Source: Bondarzewia mesenterica
Lineage: Eukaryota > Basidiomycota > Agaricomycetes > Russulales > Bondarzewiaceae
Direction: 5' to 3'
NCBI GenBank assembly: GCA_004802705.1
Contig: SGPL01000027.1
Span: forward strand, 52,699-116,698
DNA length: 64,000 bases
In this document: piece after piece, positions 11,710 through 21,856 of the stretch
How the letters are laid out: every line of letters begins with the position of its first letter
Position numbering within the stretch: the stretch's first letter is position 1
Position numbers and translations under genes: made by a program
Notes under the pieces: generated by a model
Database searches by the model: none
What the model was told of the DNA's origin: nothing
Seen by the model: only the letters and a program-made list of their open reading frames with translations

Positions 11710-12542
11710 ACCCTGCGTTGTATTGTGTGGATTCTTCTCAGCATCTTCATGGAGTAATTCAGACAATATCTGGGTCTCTCAACGTCTGTATTGTGCATTG
11801 TTCTGCAAAGTTCATTTTCTGTTTTCTTCGGCTTTCCCATTGTCTCTTTCAATTTCGACCTTAACCCTAATTTGGGCTTCGTCGAGGACCGTCTCCCTTC
11901 AATTGCGGGTGAGGCCAACATGTACTTTATGTTTACCTACGTGAATGTACTAGTCAGTGCATACGAGTCTAGTCCATTCCGACCTTCACTGTATGGTAAA
12001 AAAAATGTGAGTCCATCCTCCGGCACATGCCATTGGCATGATGATACAGCGCTCATGGCAAACTTTCTATTCTAACATCTCTTCCTCCGACATAATTATT
12101 CTCTAAATGATCCAAAGACTCTCGTGAGTCGTAAGTTGAAGAAACCACGGATGCGCCCATCTCATGAGAGAACATCGGTCCACGAGACACCAGTCGGCTC
12201 GCCTCTATTCGATGAAGAATCTGCTCTACTTCCGATTCCCCATTCTCAAGAGCCTCCCTCGATGTCCCCGAGCTCGAGCACGCGTGCTTAGCACCGGAAA
12301 AAAAATAACATCTTCTCCCGACCGACACCGGAATGGCTTCTCGCATCGATTCCTGACTTTCTCCTCATCCATTGTTGTCCCGTCTTGGATCAATCTCCCC
12401 GAGCTCGCCGGCGACCATTGGACAGCAGCCATCACGAGCAGAAGTCTCGGCATATCAACGCTACAAGCGTGTTCACTCGCTACGTGTTCACCAGAAGGCG
12501 TAAGATCGACATCCTATTCCCGCACAATATACACTCACCTCT
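11710..12542. other. Intergenic, 3' regions of DUS1 and DPH4
   Basis: This 833 bp separates two convergent genes. Frames on both strands are short and lack motifs. It probably holds 3' UTRs and the two polyadenylation regions; nothing else is seen. Confidence 0.5.
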
Positions 12543-13127
12543 TCACCCATTCCCATCATCGCATTCAATGATTTCATAGCCAGCCCAAACCACCTCTGAA
12601 CAACTTCCACAGCCAATCAAATGCTGGCCGCTCTCCATCTCTTGCTCTCCGATTCGATAGACTCCCCCACAGCGACAGGGATGGCTCCACACTCCCATAC
12701 CTTCGTCCTCAGCAAAGTCCTCGAGAGAAATAACTTGCGCCGGTCTCGGCCCTCCCTTTCCCTCTCCGTTCCTGCTGAGGTGCAGGGCAGCATCGTATTC
12801 TACCCTGAGCTTCGGCGTAGACAACGTTTGGTATGCGTCTTTGATACGCCCAATGTCAATCGCGGTACTGGACGAATTAGTGGGCGATATAGGAGACGAC
12901 AGTAGGAGCGCCTTTTTGTTACGATCGGGATGCAATATCAGGAGCGCATGATGGTATGCAGCTTTGATATCTGCGGGAGAAGCGGTGGGAGGGATCGAGA
13001 GGAGGGTATAGTAATCTGGCTCGTCGACAAGAAGTACGGGAGTATCCAGCTTGTCCGCTACGAAGGAATGCAAATCAACCAGTCGAGAGAGATTGTTGTC
13101 AGCCCACGATGATTTATACGTGAACAA
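12543..13127 (-). CDS. DPH4: Diphthamide biosynthesis protein 4 (J-domain, DPH-type zinc finger)
   Basis: Electron-carrier/J-protein partner (DPH4, DNAJC24) of diphthamide synthesis on translation elongation factor 2. The J domain starts at DYYTLLSIPPTASPADIKAAY and carries the HPD motif in LLILHPDRNKK. It continues through GRIKDAYQTLSTPKLRVEYD. The C-terminal CSL/DPH zinc finger is CRCGGVYRIG...LIGCGSCSEVVWAGYE with all four cysteines. The coding frame is continuous to the stop at 12543, but there is no ATG in it upstream of the J domain: the open frame begins at a TTG near 13127. A short first exon upstream, or a start I cannot place, must exist, so the 5' limit is approximate. It is convergent with DUS1. 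Family assignment is strong. Confidence 0.85.
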   Translation of the reverse strand: MFTYKSSWADNNLSRLVDLHSFVADKLDTPVLLVDEPDYYTLLSIPPTASPADIKAAYHHALLILHPDRNKKALLLSSPISPTNSSSTAIDIGRIKDAYQTLSTPKLRVEYDAALHLSRNGEGKGGPRPAQVISLEDFAEDEGMGVWSHPCRCGGVYRIGEQEMESGQHLIGCGSCSEVVWAGYEIIECDDGNG

Positions 13128-13399
13128 TTTGAGAGCAGCAGAGCAAAGGCAGATAATTCTTAGAAGAAAGGCTTGGAGGTGCTAGATTCAGTCAGTACGT
13201 CCGCTGTATACGTCACGGATGTGTCACAACATGTCACCAGTCTGGTGAGAAAAATTGGAGAAAAGGCACTTGCAGTGGGCTCCAACAGGCTCCAACTCGA
13301 GACAGCAAACGACACGAAACACAGTCATACGTACAATAAAGTCATAAAGGTCACATTTCACTATTCGTACAAAAATCTTTCGAAATTCCAGCGGGCAAC

Positions 13400-14597
13400 T
13401 CACTTGCAAAACCTGTCAAACCACCCGATGATACCCCTCGCACTCTCCTCCTTTGCCCAGCCTGTCAGAACGAAATGAATTAATTAGTACCGTTTTGTTT
13501 CGACGCTAGTCAACTTACGTATACGAGGGACGCTGACATCCCCGCGCACGGCGAACCCATGCTCGACGTGTCCAAACAATTGGAAGTGGTATTCGGGTTT
13601 CAAGCTCGATGCAGCAAGTAGTTCCTCCGCCTTATGCCGGGCGGCCGGAGGAAAAGACCAGTCGATTTCTGTGATATACGCGTTTAAATTTCCGAGATTA
13701 TCAAATAACGGCGAGAACAGCCATACCCGCGCACGACAGGAAGATGGGTTCTATACGGATGTAAGATTACAGGATGAGTATAGAGCTAAGACAACGGTAA
13801 ACAGAGGGATCTTACTCTTCGCTTTTCGGAAATGGTCTTCATCTAAATCAGTGGGGTGCGCTATGGCTCCTACTCGGAAGAGGTTGATAAATTGATCGTT
13901 TCAGCGCGAACAATTGCACCTGCCTACGGCCAACCAATCTGACGCGACGAGGTTCATCACGTCTGGAGCACCGAAGCAATACCCTATTCCATTCATGAGA
14001 TCTTGCCAGTGCCCAGATTCATCGAGAAACCTACCGACTGCAGCGTACTTAGTCGTCTCCCTGCCTATATCGCTGGTCATAAAACCTTCTGTGAGACGAA
14101 GTTAGAAAAAATCACGAACCGTACTTTGCCCTCACGGCCTCGACAAATTTCGGCACCAACTCATTGGCTTTTTCACGCTTAGTAGATACCCATCCCTCAA
14201 GATCAAATCCACTCCGCAAACTAAAACCAGTTTCTCCTTCAAGGTAATTTGCGATAGAGTCCCCTTCGAAGTAATCGGGACCAAGGACAAGATAGCCTAG
14301 ATTTATGTATACGCGTCAATTCCTTACAAACAGACTACGAGTTGACCGATGAGAAGACAGACCTTTCGACGCGTAGAAATCCATTGTTAGCTTGTTGTTG
14401 ATGTACAAGGGGCTGAAGATGTCCGAAAAATACATCAAGATGCACGGATACTGATCTTCATTCATCGGCGGGAACGAAACGTAAGTGTTGACCCCGCCAA
14501 TGTCCACTAAGGTACCGACAGTGTTGCCGGAATGCTGGACGGTCTTGACGCAGCAGTCTCCAGGGGGTGATGCAAGTACTTTAACTTCGGGAGACAT
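13400..14597 (-). CDS. Dienelactone hydrolase family protein, copy 1
   Basis: Alpha/beta-hydrolase of the dienelactone hydrolase family (AIM2-like in fungi), with a Cys-Asp-His triad, expected to be cytosolic. The N terminus (MSPEVKVLASPPGDCCVKTV) has the family CC motif. The nucleophile is in GYCFGAPDV (near 13970), the Asp is in SCAEIDWSFP (spliced over the intron near 13690-13740), and the His is in GHVEHGFAVRG (near 13560). The C terminus is KEESARGIIGWFDRFCK. About eight exons; all junctions keep frame, with one apparently using a GC donor (TAG/GCAGGT, near 13900). Closest neighbours in sequence are copies 2 and 3 in this window. Function inferred from family; substrate unknown. Confidence 0.88.
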
Positions 14598-14656
14598 AGT
14601 GAGATGAGTCGCAGAGATGGATAGCTGATGCAGGTGAGAAAGCAGCAACGTGGGAA

Positions 14657-14666
14657 GCTTTATATT
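14657..14666 (-). promoter_or_regulatory. TATA-like element of DLH copy 1
   Basis: On the minus strand AATATAAAGC lies about 60 bp upstream of the ATG at 14597, a reasonable TATA position for a gene with a short leader. Confidence 0.4.
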
Positions 14667-15292
14667 TGTCGGCGGCCCAGCCAAGGAAGGAAAACCAATG
14701 ACGCCCGCTTTGTTATATGGGTTGCTTAGTAGGTGGACTGACGGAAATCTGACAAGATTAGGCTTCGTAATTGTGAGGCCGCGTCACCTACGGTTGACGG
14801 CTAGTCAAACAGTCGCGGTTGGGACGACTGGTATTTGGAATGGCAGCAAGTGCTAGCAAGTGCAAACTTTCTCTGTGGAGACGCAACCTGCGCTGTCGGG
14901 TATCTAATTCAAATTGGGAAGTGTTTTACCGCTTGACATGACTACGAAGGAAGTAAGGCCTAGTAAGGCTTGACAACCTGCAGAAGAGTACGAATGTTGA
15001 ACAACTCACCCGGCAAGGCGCCAATACAGTAATTTGGAGGACTTGAAAGTACCGAGATGCATCAGCAGAACTTTCGCGTTTTGCTCACACATGGCTTGAA
15101 TGGGTTGGCCCTTAGGAGGCTTGACTAAAGCCCAGATAAAAATTGCTGAGGTCTTGACTTGGGACTAGGGCTGCCCTCGCGAGGAACGATGCCAACTGGA
15201 CGATAGGAGCGAAGAAAGGAGAGCAGGAAGATCCGCCGCAACGAATAGGAAGCTAGCGGGCCAAAATAGACCGTTCCCACGGAGGGGATGGA

Positions 15293-15336
15293 ACTTCAAG
15301 CTTCAAGCTTCAAGCTTCAACGTTCAACGTTCAACA
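15293..15336 (+). repeat. Imperfect tandem heptamer repeat
   Basis: Three copies of TTCAAGC run into two of TTCAACG and end TTCAACAACGGAT. It is a minor slippage-type repeat. The last 13 bases coincide with the start of fungal 5.8S rRNA, but the similarity stops there. Confidence 0.7.
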
Positions 15337-16088
15337 ACGGATACAGATCTCTCGAACAATAGCCTAGCCGATCGGGATTGGCTCACGTTCGTGGACGACA
15401 GGAACGGCGAGGTTGTGGATTGTGGATGTAAGTAACTTTGATGGTTTACGGTGCTGGCGGAGCCAAAATTTGCGCTCGCATTTTTTTCGCACTCGACAGC
15501 ACTCGACGCGCGTTGGTTGGATCCCTCGCTCCTTGCATCTCATTCGTGTTTGCTCTTTGGCCCTCTTGCCCGTCCATTATCTATCGTTTTTATCCTCGTA
15601 CATACATGCACTATCTACTCGTATATCGAATGCATTTGCCTGCCCATGATACTGAAGTTTGCTGCTTGCGAATCGTAGTGCATAGTGCAACTGCCCGCCT
15701 ACCCAGCGGCTCATCCTGCAAGATCCTGCACCGCATCCGATCCGGCTAACGCCAGCTTCTCACCCAACCTATTTAGCTCGCAGCAAATTTTGACCTAGCA
15801 GACGATGTTGGAACCGTATCATACAGGTCCCCTGGACGTCCATATCAACTTGGTAGAGCCACTGTTCATTGTTCTCCAACCCAAGGTCGCGGGAAGACAT
15901 GAATAGTGCTGTCGAATGTGTTCATCGACGATTGCTCATTGATCCCAACTCATCTAACTGAGGAAGCTTGACGACGGCGTGGCCGTGCAGTACTTAAATC
16001 TCAACTCGACTACCAAATGTTCTTGGACTGAGTCCTAGTCCATTACTGCGATATTCCCAGAATGCTTGTGCAACAAATGCGTGATCTG

Positions 16089-17619
16089 TCAAAGGCGTAT
16101 AGTGAAAATCTCCTTCCTCTGCGTCCCTGCCTGGGGATGCTTGCGAAGCTGTAAGTGCAGGGATTGAGCATCAACTGCCCACCGGCCATCCTCTCCGTAT
16201 TCTGCGACTCGCGTCTCGTACGTCTTCTTCGCCCAATAATCAACAGAATCCCAATCCGAATGGCACGCGCATATACCGGCAGCGTCGTTCGTGAAGTCAT
16301 CTGCATCGGCTGCATAGCCCTCCTCTTGCAGCAGGTGCATAGCGCGGACTATTGCGCGGAGACGGTCTGCGGTCCGATTGGGACCGTACCGAGGTACAGA
16401 CTCCCAAATCTCTTTGATCTCCATTCTTCGCCTGTCACTGATGACCTGCTCCGCTTCAGGGAGTGTGCACGCCGGGCATGCACAGGTGAATCCGTAGGTC
16501 TTCAATCGGCTCTGTCTGACCTCCCGCGGGCTCCCGTATACATTTCTCCCTCGGATGTATGTCACGAATAGCTCCTCTCCTACAGCGACGTCCCGTAGGG
16601 CATAGATCCTCAGCTGGCCACTACTTGCATGCCACGAGTATGTCGCATTTGGAACACATGAATGGTTAAAACGTGATGCGCGCACGCAGAGCACTGATTT
16701 TTCGCGGCCATTGTCGCTGGCCGCAAAGGCATTCGTAGAGTGCGTGCCGACAATCGCATTGCCATAGAAGCGCTGAGTCCTAGTGTGTGCGTTTCGCAGC
16801 GAAAGAAATTCTTTCAACTCGGTCTCCGAGAGGTTTCTGACAGCAACCTCGACGTTGGCCTGATGCTTCATTCCGTCATCGGGATTGTCGACCATGTACA
16901 AGGGGCGTTCCGCAAGCACCAGATCTCCTCGGTGGAAAACTTGAATGGCAAAAGCACCCATACCCTTTCTCTCCGATTCTGCGATAACAAATCCCGAAGA
17001 TTTTGGTCCTCCATCGACAGCGACTGGAGTGTCCTGAAGCTCAGGTTCGTGCGTTGTGGGCGTGGTAGATAATTTGCCTGCTGCGACGATCTTGGAGATC
17101 TCGTCTAGTACTATCTCAAAACTCCCTCCGGCATCGGCGTGGGCTGTGATATCTTCAAATCCAATCAATGCAAGGTGAGTGGAATTTTAATTACTCTCCC
17201 ACTGATGAAAAAATCAAATCACCTTTCAGAGAACCGAGCAAGTTTCCTTGCTCTCTCCGTGCGACATTTCTCCAGAAGTACGCTTTCGAGTTTCCGGGAG
17301 CGAGGGTGAGGGCTGTAGTGGCATCCTGCTCTGCTTCACACCACCTGCCACAGATGTCAATGACTGAAAGCACATATGTTCTATGGACCGTTCATTTACT
17401 TTTCAAGTTTGACATTGGCCATAGATCTGTTGAGCGAATACGTGTACTCAGATGGGTCCAGCCGAATGGCATTAGTATAATGGTCTCGCGCAGATACATA
17501 ATCCTTCGTCTTGTATGCGATGTTTCCCTATGCCAGACATCAAGCTCAAGTTAACAGCAATTCGGACCGTAATGATCATGACCAACCTTCTCTTTTGCAA
17601 ACCGAGCTGCTGCCGCCAT
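16089..17619 (-). CDS. TPR-SET domain protein (SMYD-like)
   Basis: Putative protein-lysine methyltransferase. It begins MAAAARFAKEKGNIAYKT; two to three TPR helices follow (DYVSARDHYTNAIRLDP, CEAEQDATTALTLAPGNSKAY), then a linker and a SET domain within the large exon 16089-17168. SET motifs: RKGMGAFA near the start, the cofactor-binding RFNHSCVPNATYSW, the ELFVTYI strand, and a post-SET cysteine cluster FTCACPACTLP. About 470 aa. Introns sit near 17530-17585, 17375-17420 and 17190-17240; the last has an unclear acceptor, so a few residues between the TPR and SET parts are uncertain. The fungal TPR-plus-SET arrangement is common; substrate is unknown. It lies between the dienelactone hydrolase copies but has no evident functional link to them. 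Confidence 0.85.
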
Positions 17620-18349
17620 GGTTTCCGTCTGCTTGTACTGAGCGCAAAGTATGAGGGAGGAGGAGGAGGTTCACCCTATATATGTCCCCGAATGAGAAGG
17701 TTCAGCCTCACGGCATCCCCGAGGACATGCACATGTCGGGCCTGGAAAAATGGAGCGCTGTCACCAAGGATAGCAGAAAGGTTCCTGAATATAGACATAA
17801 CTGAATAAGAAATCTCTGCGACGCGGCGTTTACTAACCCAGAATACGCAATTGTAGCTCCTTATTATAGGAAAATTCGCGGCCCCATAAGATCACTACCC
17901 AAGGAATTAGCAAGACGTCCTCAAATGAGGTCAGAGGGTCCTTTGCATCACATAATTGATCTTTTATGATACAGACTCGGAGTTCGACGGCACATGGCTT
18001 GTGTTGTGAGTGGTGCAATTTTACGAGTTCGAGAACATGACGAGATGACAGTGAGGTTCTACCTTGATTCTGTCGTATGCTTTAGAATGGCATGATCTGA
18101 TTTGATGAACCTTTCATGCAGGCACCAATCGAAGAAAAGGCGGGAGTGCTCGAGCCAACAAAGCACTTCAACGACGCGTCCAAGATCCATACGTCGACTG
18201 GATGAGCTCCCCACGGCTGTGATCATAATACAAGGTCAACGACACCAATTTCTACATTGGGATTACACTCAACAACATATGCCACCTCTCCGATTACAAT
18301 ACCGATCGGACGGCCCGAGGATACGCCTCGCGATCTCTACCTTCGCCCA
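17620..18349. other. Intergenic spacer, nothing recognised
   Basis: This 730 bp lies upstream of the SET gene and downstream of the broken DLH copy. A perfect GACATG-CA-CATGTC dyad occurs near 17724, too small to interpret. No coding signal is visible. Confidence 0.45.
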
Positions 18350-19569
18350 CCGCAGTGAACCGATTGAACCGCTCAATTATGCTTCTCGCGCTCACCTCCT
18401 TGGCCTGTACTACCAGGCCAGCGAGAAATCATAAGCATCCACTTCTCACTCAAAAAAATAAGACAGCGCTCACGCTCGCGCATGACCTTGGATCACCGCG
18501 TTCCGCGAATCCGTGTTTAACGCCCGAGAAAACCTGGAAATCGTATTCAAGTCTGGATGGCGCGATGCCACTGGAAAGCGTACGTCGATTTCTGCAAACA
18601 AGCCTTGTCTTGTGAAGATCGTCCGACAGAGAAGAAAGACCTGCCTGCACACGGCAAACGCAACGGCTCTGTGGCATAAGCGTATGTGAGATCAAGTTGG
18701 AAGCTTAGAATGTCCCACGCAACGCGTACTTTTGACTTTGTGGAGGTCGTCTTCGGTCAGGAAGGTAGGGGGCGCAATGACGCCTGTCAGCATAATGTTT
18801 TCGTGGTTATAAAAATTTGCTTTAAAAGAAAAGCGTGGTGAGAAAAAATACCTGCTGCAAGCCAGTCCGATGCTAGGAGGCTGACTACGTCAGGCGCACC
18901 GAAACAATAACCTGCGCGTTGATACGTCAGAGTTGAGAAACTCGACCTCAAAATTATCTACATCCAGTCCAAATATTAGCTAAATGGCATGCATACCGAC
19001 AGCAGTATACTGTATTCCCTCAGCACCTACATTCGTAACGCATCGATGCACCAGACCGTTAAGTATGTTGTATACAAGACCAAAGAACGTATCGTACTTA
19101 TCCTTCGCAGCTTTAACGAGCTTAGCAACAAGCTCTGTAGCGCGTTTGCGTTTGTCCGTAATCCACTTCAACCTGTCGAATTCGGCTTCGGCGCATTGGT
19201 GTTTGTATATGGGGTCGCCTTCAAAGCAGTCAGGTCCAAGAACGAGATAGCCTTTGTATTTTTATATCGTCATATTCAGTGACAAGTCAAAACAACAGTA
19301 AGATTAGTGTCTTACTGTCTATGCATTCACCGTGCGACGCGACGTAATCCATGATCAACTGATTGCTGATATAGAGCGGGGCGGGGGCTATATATGTCAG
19401 CGAAGAACAGGATGATCTGAGGGTGTTGATATTTATGTATCGCCGAAAGTGGGTGGAAGACATAGGTGTTGATGGCGTCGATGACCTCGAAGGAGCCCTT
19501 TGGGTTGCCTGTTTGCTGCACGGTTTTGACGCAGCAGTCGGAGCGATCTTCAAGTGACATCCTGTACAT
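18350..19569 (-). pseudogene. Dienelactone hydrolase family, copy 2 (broken)
   Basis: Clear paralogue of the DLH genes on either side. It has SDCCVKTVQQTGN at the start, YLVLGPDCFEGDP, YTAVGYCFGAPDVVSLLAS with the nucleophile Cys, CAEIDVRFP with the Asp, and FSGVKHGFAERGD with the His. Three lesions are visible. An extra base in a G-run at 19383-19387 shifts frame after ADIYSP. About ten residues are missing, with a frame change, near 18550 between the Asp and His regions. The last exon is degenerate (AKEVSARSIIERFNRF, about 18360-18420). The nucleophile, Asp and His survive as words but not in one frame. It is divergent from ATG101, whose start is about 170 bp away. A G-run sequencing error could explain the first lesion but not the deletion. 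Confidence 0.8.
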
Positions 19570-19739
19570 GAATTTTCCGCAGAGAAGGATGAACTGTTGA
19601 ACAACTTATAGAATGATGGTAGCTTGGGAACAAGAATTGGTGAACGGGTAGACGAATTGAGCACACAAACCCCAGGACAGGGTTAGGTCCTGAATCCTAT
19701 GATCCTCAGCGGCCTCCTTTCCTTATGACCACAACCGCC

Positions 19740-20641
19740 ATGAACACGACACACGCGATTATCACTATTGACATCGTCAGATTTTCACACCCATCCATTG
19801 ATATGCTCACTCTCATGCTTACGGGATGTCGCAGGTACTGGATCGGCACAACTGCAGAGAGGTTCTCCGTGCCTTGCTTCACGCCATCCTCTTCCACCGT
19901 CTCTTCGGCACCGTCAAGCCGCAGACGTTTGACGTTCTCGATGTTACCATAGTATGCATGTCTCTCGATCGTGATTCATTCATCGATGGGGGTGACTTTG
20001 TGGTTGGCTGTGTCCATAGCCTGGAGTTGCGGACCCAGACATGGAGCGCTTAGTTGAGGAGAAGGTAGACATGTTTTGGAGAGGAATGGAGAACGGGGCG
20101 CATAGAAATGGACAGGTGCGCTCTTACCTTCTAAATTTCATAGTTTGATTGATCTGTTCGTGCACTAGTTGAGCGTTACATTCTCGAGGAAGGACCAGAA
20201 AAAAAAGTCGTGGATAGGAATCACTTACGAGGTGCGTTTCCCTTCCAATCGCATTCGCTATTCCTGCTGAATATGAGTTTATGAGATTAGGAGGAAGTAC
20301 CATGGGAGCAATGGTGTGTCTTCCTCATGCAATGTATACTACGCGCCTCTGACCTTTCACCGAAGGATAATTAACGCAGAAATTAAACAGCCCAAATCTG
20401 AGAAAGGTCTTCCCATCCTACGCTTTGCTTACAGAGTCTGATGAACGGCCATCCCATAATTTCAGAGCGGCTCGAGTTCAATTCAAAACTCGCCTCGACG
20501 CTCACAGAAAGCCTTCGCACTATGCTCGCCCACACTTCTTCAGAGCGCGGTCGCACAGCTGTCCCACCAATCACCAACCCCAGCATTTCCCCATTTCCGA
20601 TGAAGATCGGCGTCAAGGTGGGAGGTATGGAGATCGGTTGA
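19740..20641 (+). CDS. ATG101: Autophagy-related protein 101 (HORMA domain)
   Basis: HORMA-domain partner of ATG13 in the ULK/Atg1-type autophagy initiation complex, present in most eukaryotes but missing from budding yeast. Seven short exons chain in frame: MNTTHAIITIDI; VLDRHNCREVLRALLHAILF to VTI; PGVADPDMERLVEEKVDMFW; LSVTFSRKDQKKKSWIGITY; EEVPWEQW; INAEIKQPKSEK; and ERLEFNSKLASTL to the C-terminal GVKVGGMEIG. The conserved fungal words LHAILFHR, VPWEQW, NAEIKQPKS and AHTSSERGR are intact. About 190 aa, close to the family size. The WF-finger Trp-Phe pair is not obvious; DMFWRG holds an FW pair near where other fungal copies have theirs. An in-frame ATG five codons earlier (19725) is an alternative start. 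The gene lies head to head with the broken DLH copy 2. Confidence 0.88.
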
Positions 20642-21208
20642 AGGCCGACTTGCGGCGAGGCGGGCGATACAAGTCGCTGTAAGATGATGGGTGTTGCACC
20701 ACTAGTGAGTGAAAAATTCTCAGATCCAGAGCATGTTGACTGATTGATAAACATCGCGCAGATATGTATACTATTATTGGTCTCAGGACGTTGTAAATGT
20801 ACGCAGATTGCTCGAATATATCTATTCGGTGCACAATGTCTCAAACCTGGATCTTGCGCAGGGACCAAATATTGCTATCTAATCTTCCTCATTCACATTC
20901 AGCTCGACGTGAAAGTGAGTGTGCATCTTCCCCGGCAGTCGGTCTTGACCTCACCCGGTTGTAAAGTGAGATCTATGATTATTGCGTGAGTAGAAGGTCC
21001 CGAAACTGCTGCAGACATAAGCCGCAAATTCCGTCAAGCAAGCAAGCGGCAGAACTACATTTTCATCCTAGGGTTCCGGGTCACAGGAGTTGGATCGAGG
21101 TTCGGAATGTGACGTCGTTGTTTTCCGGTACGATGATGCGGTATGCTGCATGCTTCTCGAAATTGCTAAACCGTCTAAGCTGAGAGCGCATGATGATCAG
21201 ATCCCACT

Positions 21209-21291
21209 CTCAGACCCGACGGCCACTGCCATCCTCAAAGATAACCCGTCGCAATGACCGACGGGTTCCCTTTGTGACCGTCGGGTCTGAG
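21209..21291. repeat. Nested inverted repeat, 83 bp
   Basis: CTCAGACCCGACGG (21209-21222) is perfectly complementary to CCGTCGGGTCTGAG (21278-21291). Inside it, AACCCGTCG (21243-21251) pairs with CGACGGGTT (21259-21267) across a 7-nt loop. The arms also share the CGACGGG core. It could be a tiny MITE-like remnant or a cruciform or structured RNA element. No flanking target-site duplication was obvious. Confidence 0.7.
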
Positions 21292-21735
21292 ACTCATCTG
21301 CACCCGTCGAAGTTGTTCCTAGTTGTTCCCCCTGCGACTTATGCACGAGTCGTTACTCAGCTTCGGACGATTCGCATCACTGCATTAAGAGTAGATACCG
21401 CTTCGAGCTGTTCAAAATCCAGGTTAGGACGTCGATATATTTCATACTCTCCGCGTATGAGGATACCTATGATCATCGCCTATTTGAGATTTATCCAGCA
21501 AACAAGATTGAGCCTGAGTTTGCCCTGTAAGTAGATTCAATCAAGTAAACTCATGGCATATCAAGTATTGCAGATCATTGATTATTCGTTTTTGGGTTCT
21601 TCCTGTAGTTGTACCACTTAGGTGGGAGAGATCTGTGTACGCGAACATGCTGACGAAGGGCGGATATTGGAGGTGGGTCGTGAATGACCTTGACCTGGAG
21701 ACCATGCAAGGGGAAGACCTAACCTTATATTAGGG

Positions 21736-21743
21736 CTATAAAC
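21736..21743 (+). promoter_or_regulatory. TATA-like element of DLH copy 3
   Basis: CTATAAAC lies about 115 bp upstream of the ATG at 21857, in an AT-rich leader region. Confidence 0.35.
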
Positions 21744-21856
21744 TCTTAATCTGTCTCGAAAAGTCTACCCGCTGAGCGCTCCCATATTTATGCCCTGACC
21801 ACCCAACCTTCCTTCCTCTCAATCCACCACCCCTTTTACCCCTTCACACAACAGTC

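Larger units (their letters stand above)
14598..16088. other. Intergenic spacer with short tandem repeat
   Basis: About 1.5 kb without a recognisable gene. Apart from the TATA-like element near 14660 and the heptamer repeat at 15293-15336 (listed separately), I see no conserved coding stretch or RNA gene. Confidence 0.5.
20642..21856. other. Spacer between ATG101 and DLH copy 3, with hairpin
   Basis: About 1.2 kb, without a gene I can name. A peptide-like stretch around 21445-21530 (+) ends at a GTAAG donor but matches nothing I know. The region carries a nested inverted repeat (listed separately) and the promoter of DLH copy 3. Confidence 0.45.

Noticed and set aside
15320..15345. TTCAACAACGGAT resembles the start of fungal 5.8S rRNA
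   Set aside because: The match is 13 bases at the end of a local heptamer repeat; the next conserved bases of 5.8S and the flanking ITS/18S are absent.
20383..20868. 161-codon minus-strand frame as a hypothetical gene
   Set aside because: It is the antisense of ATG101 exons on the + strand, which give a recognisable spliced protein.
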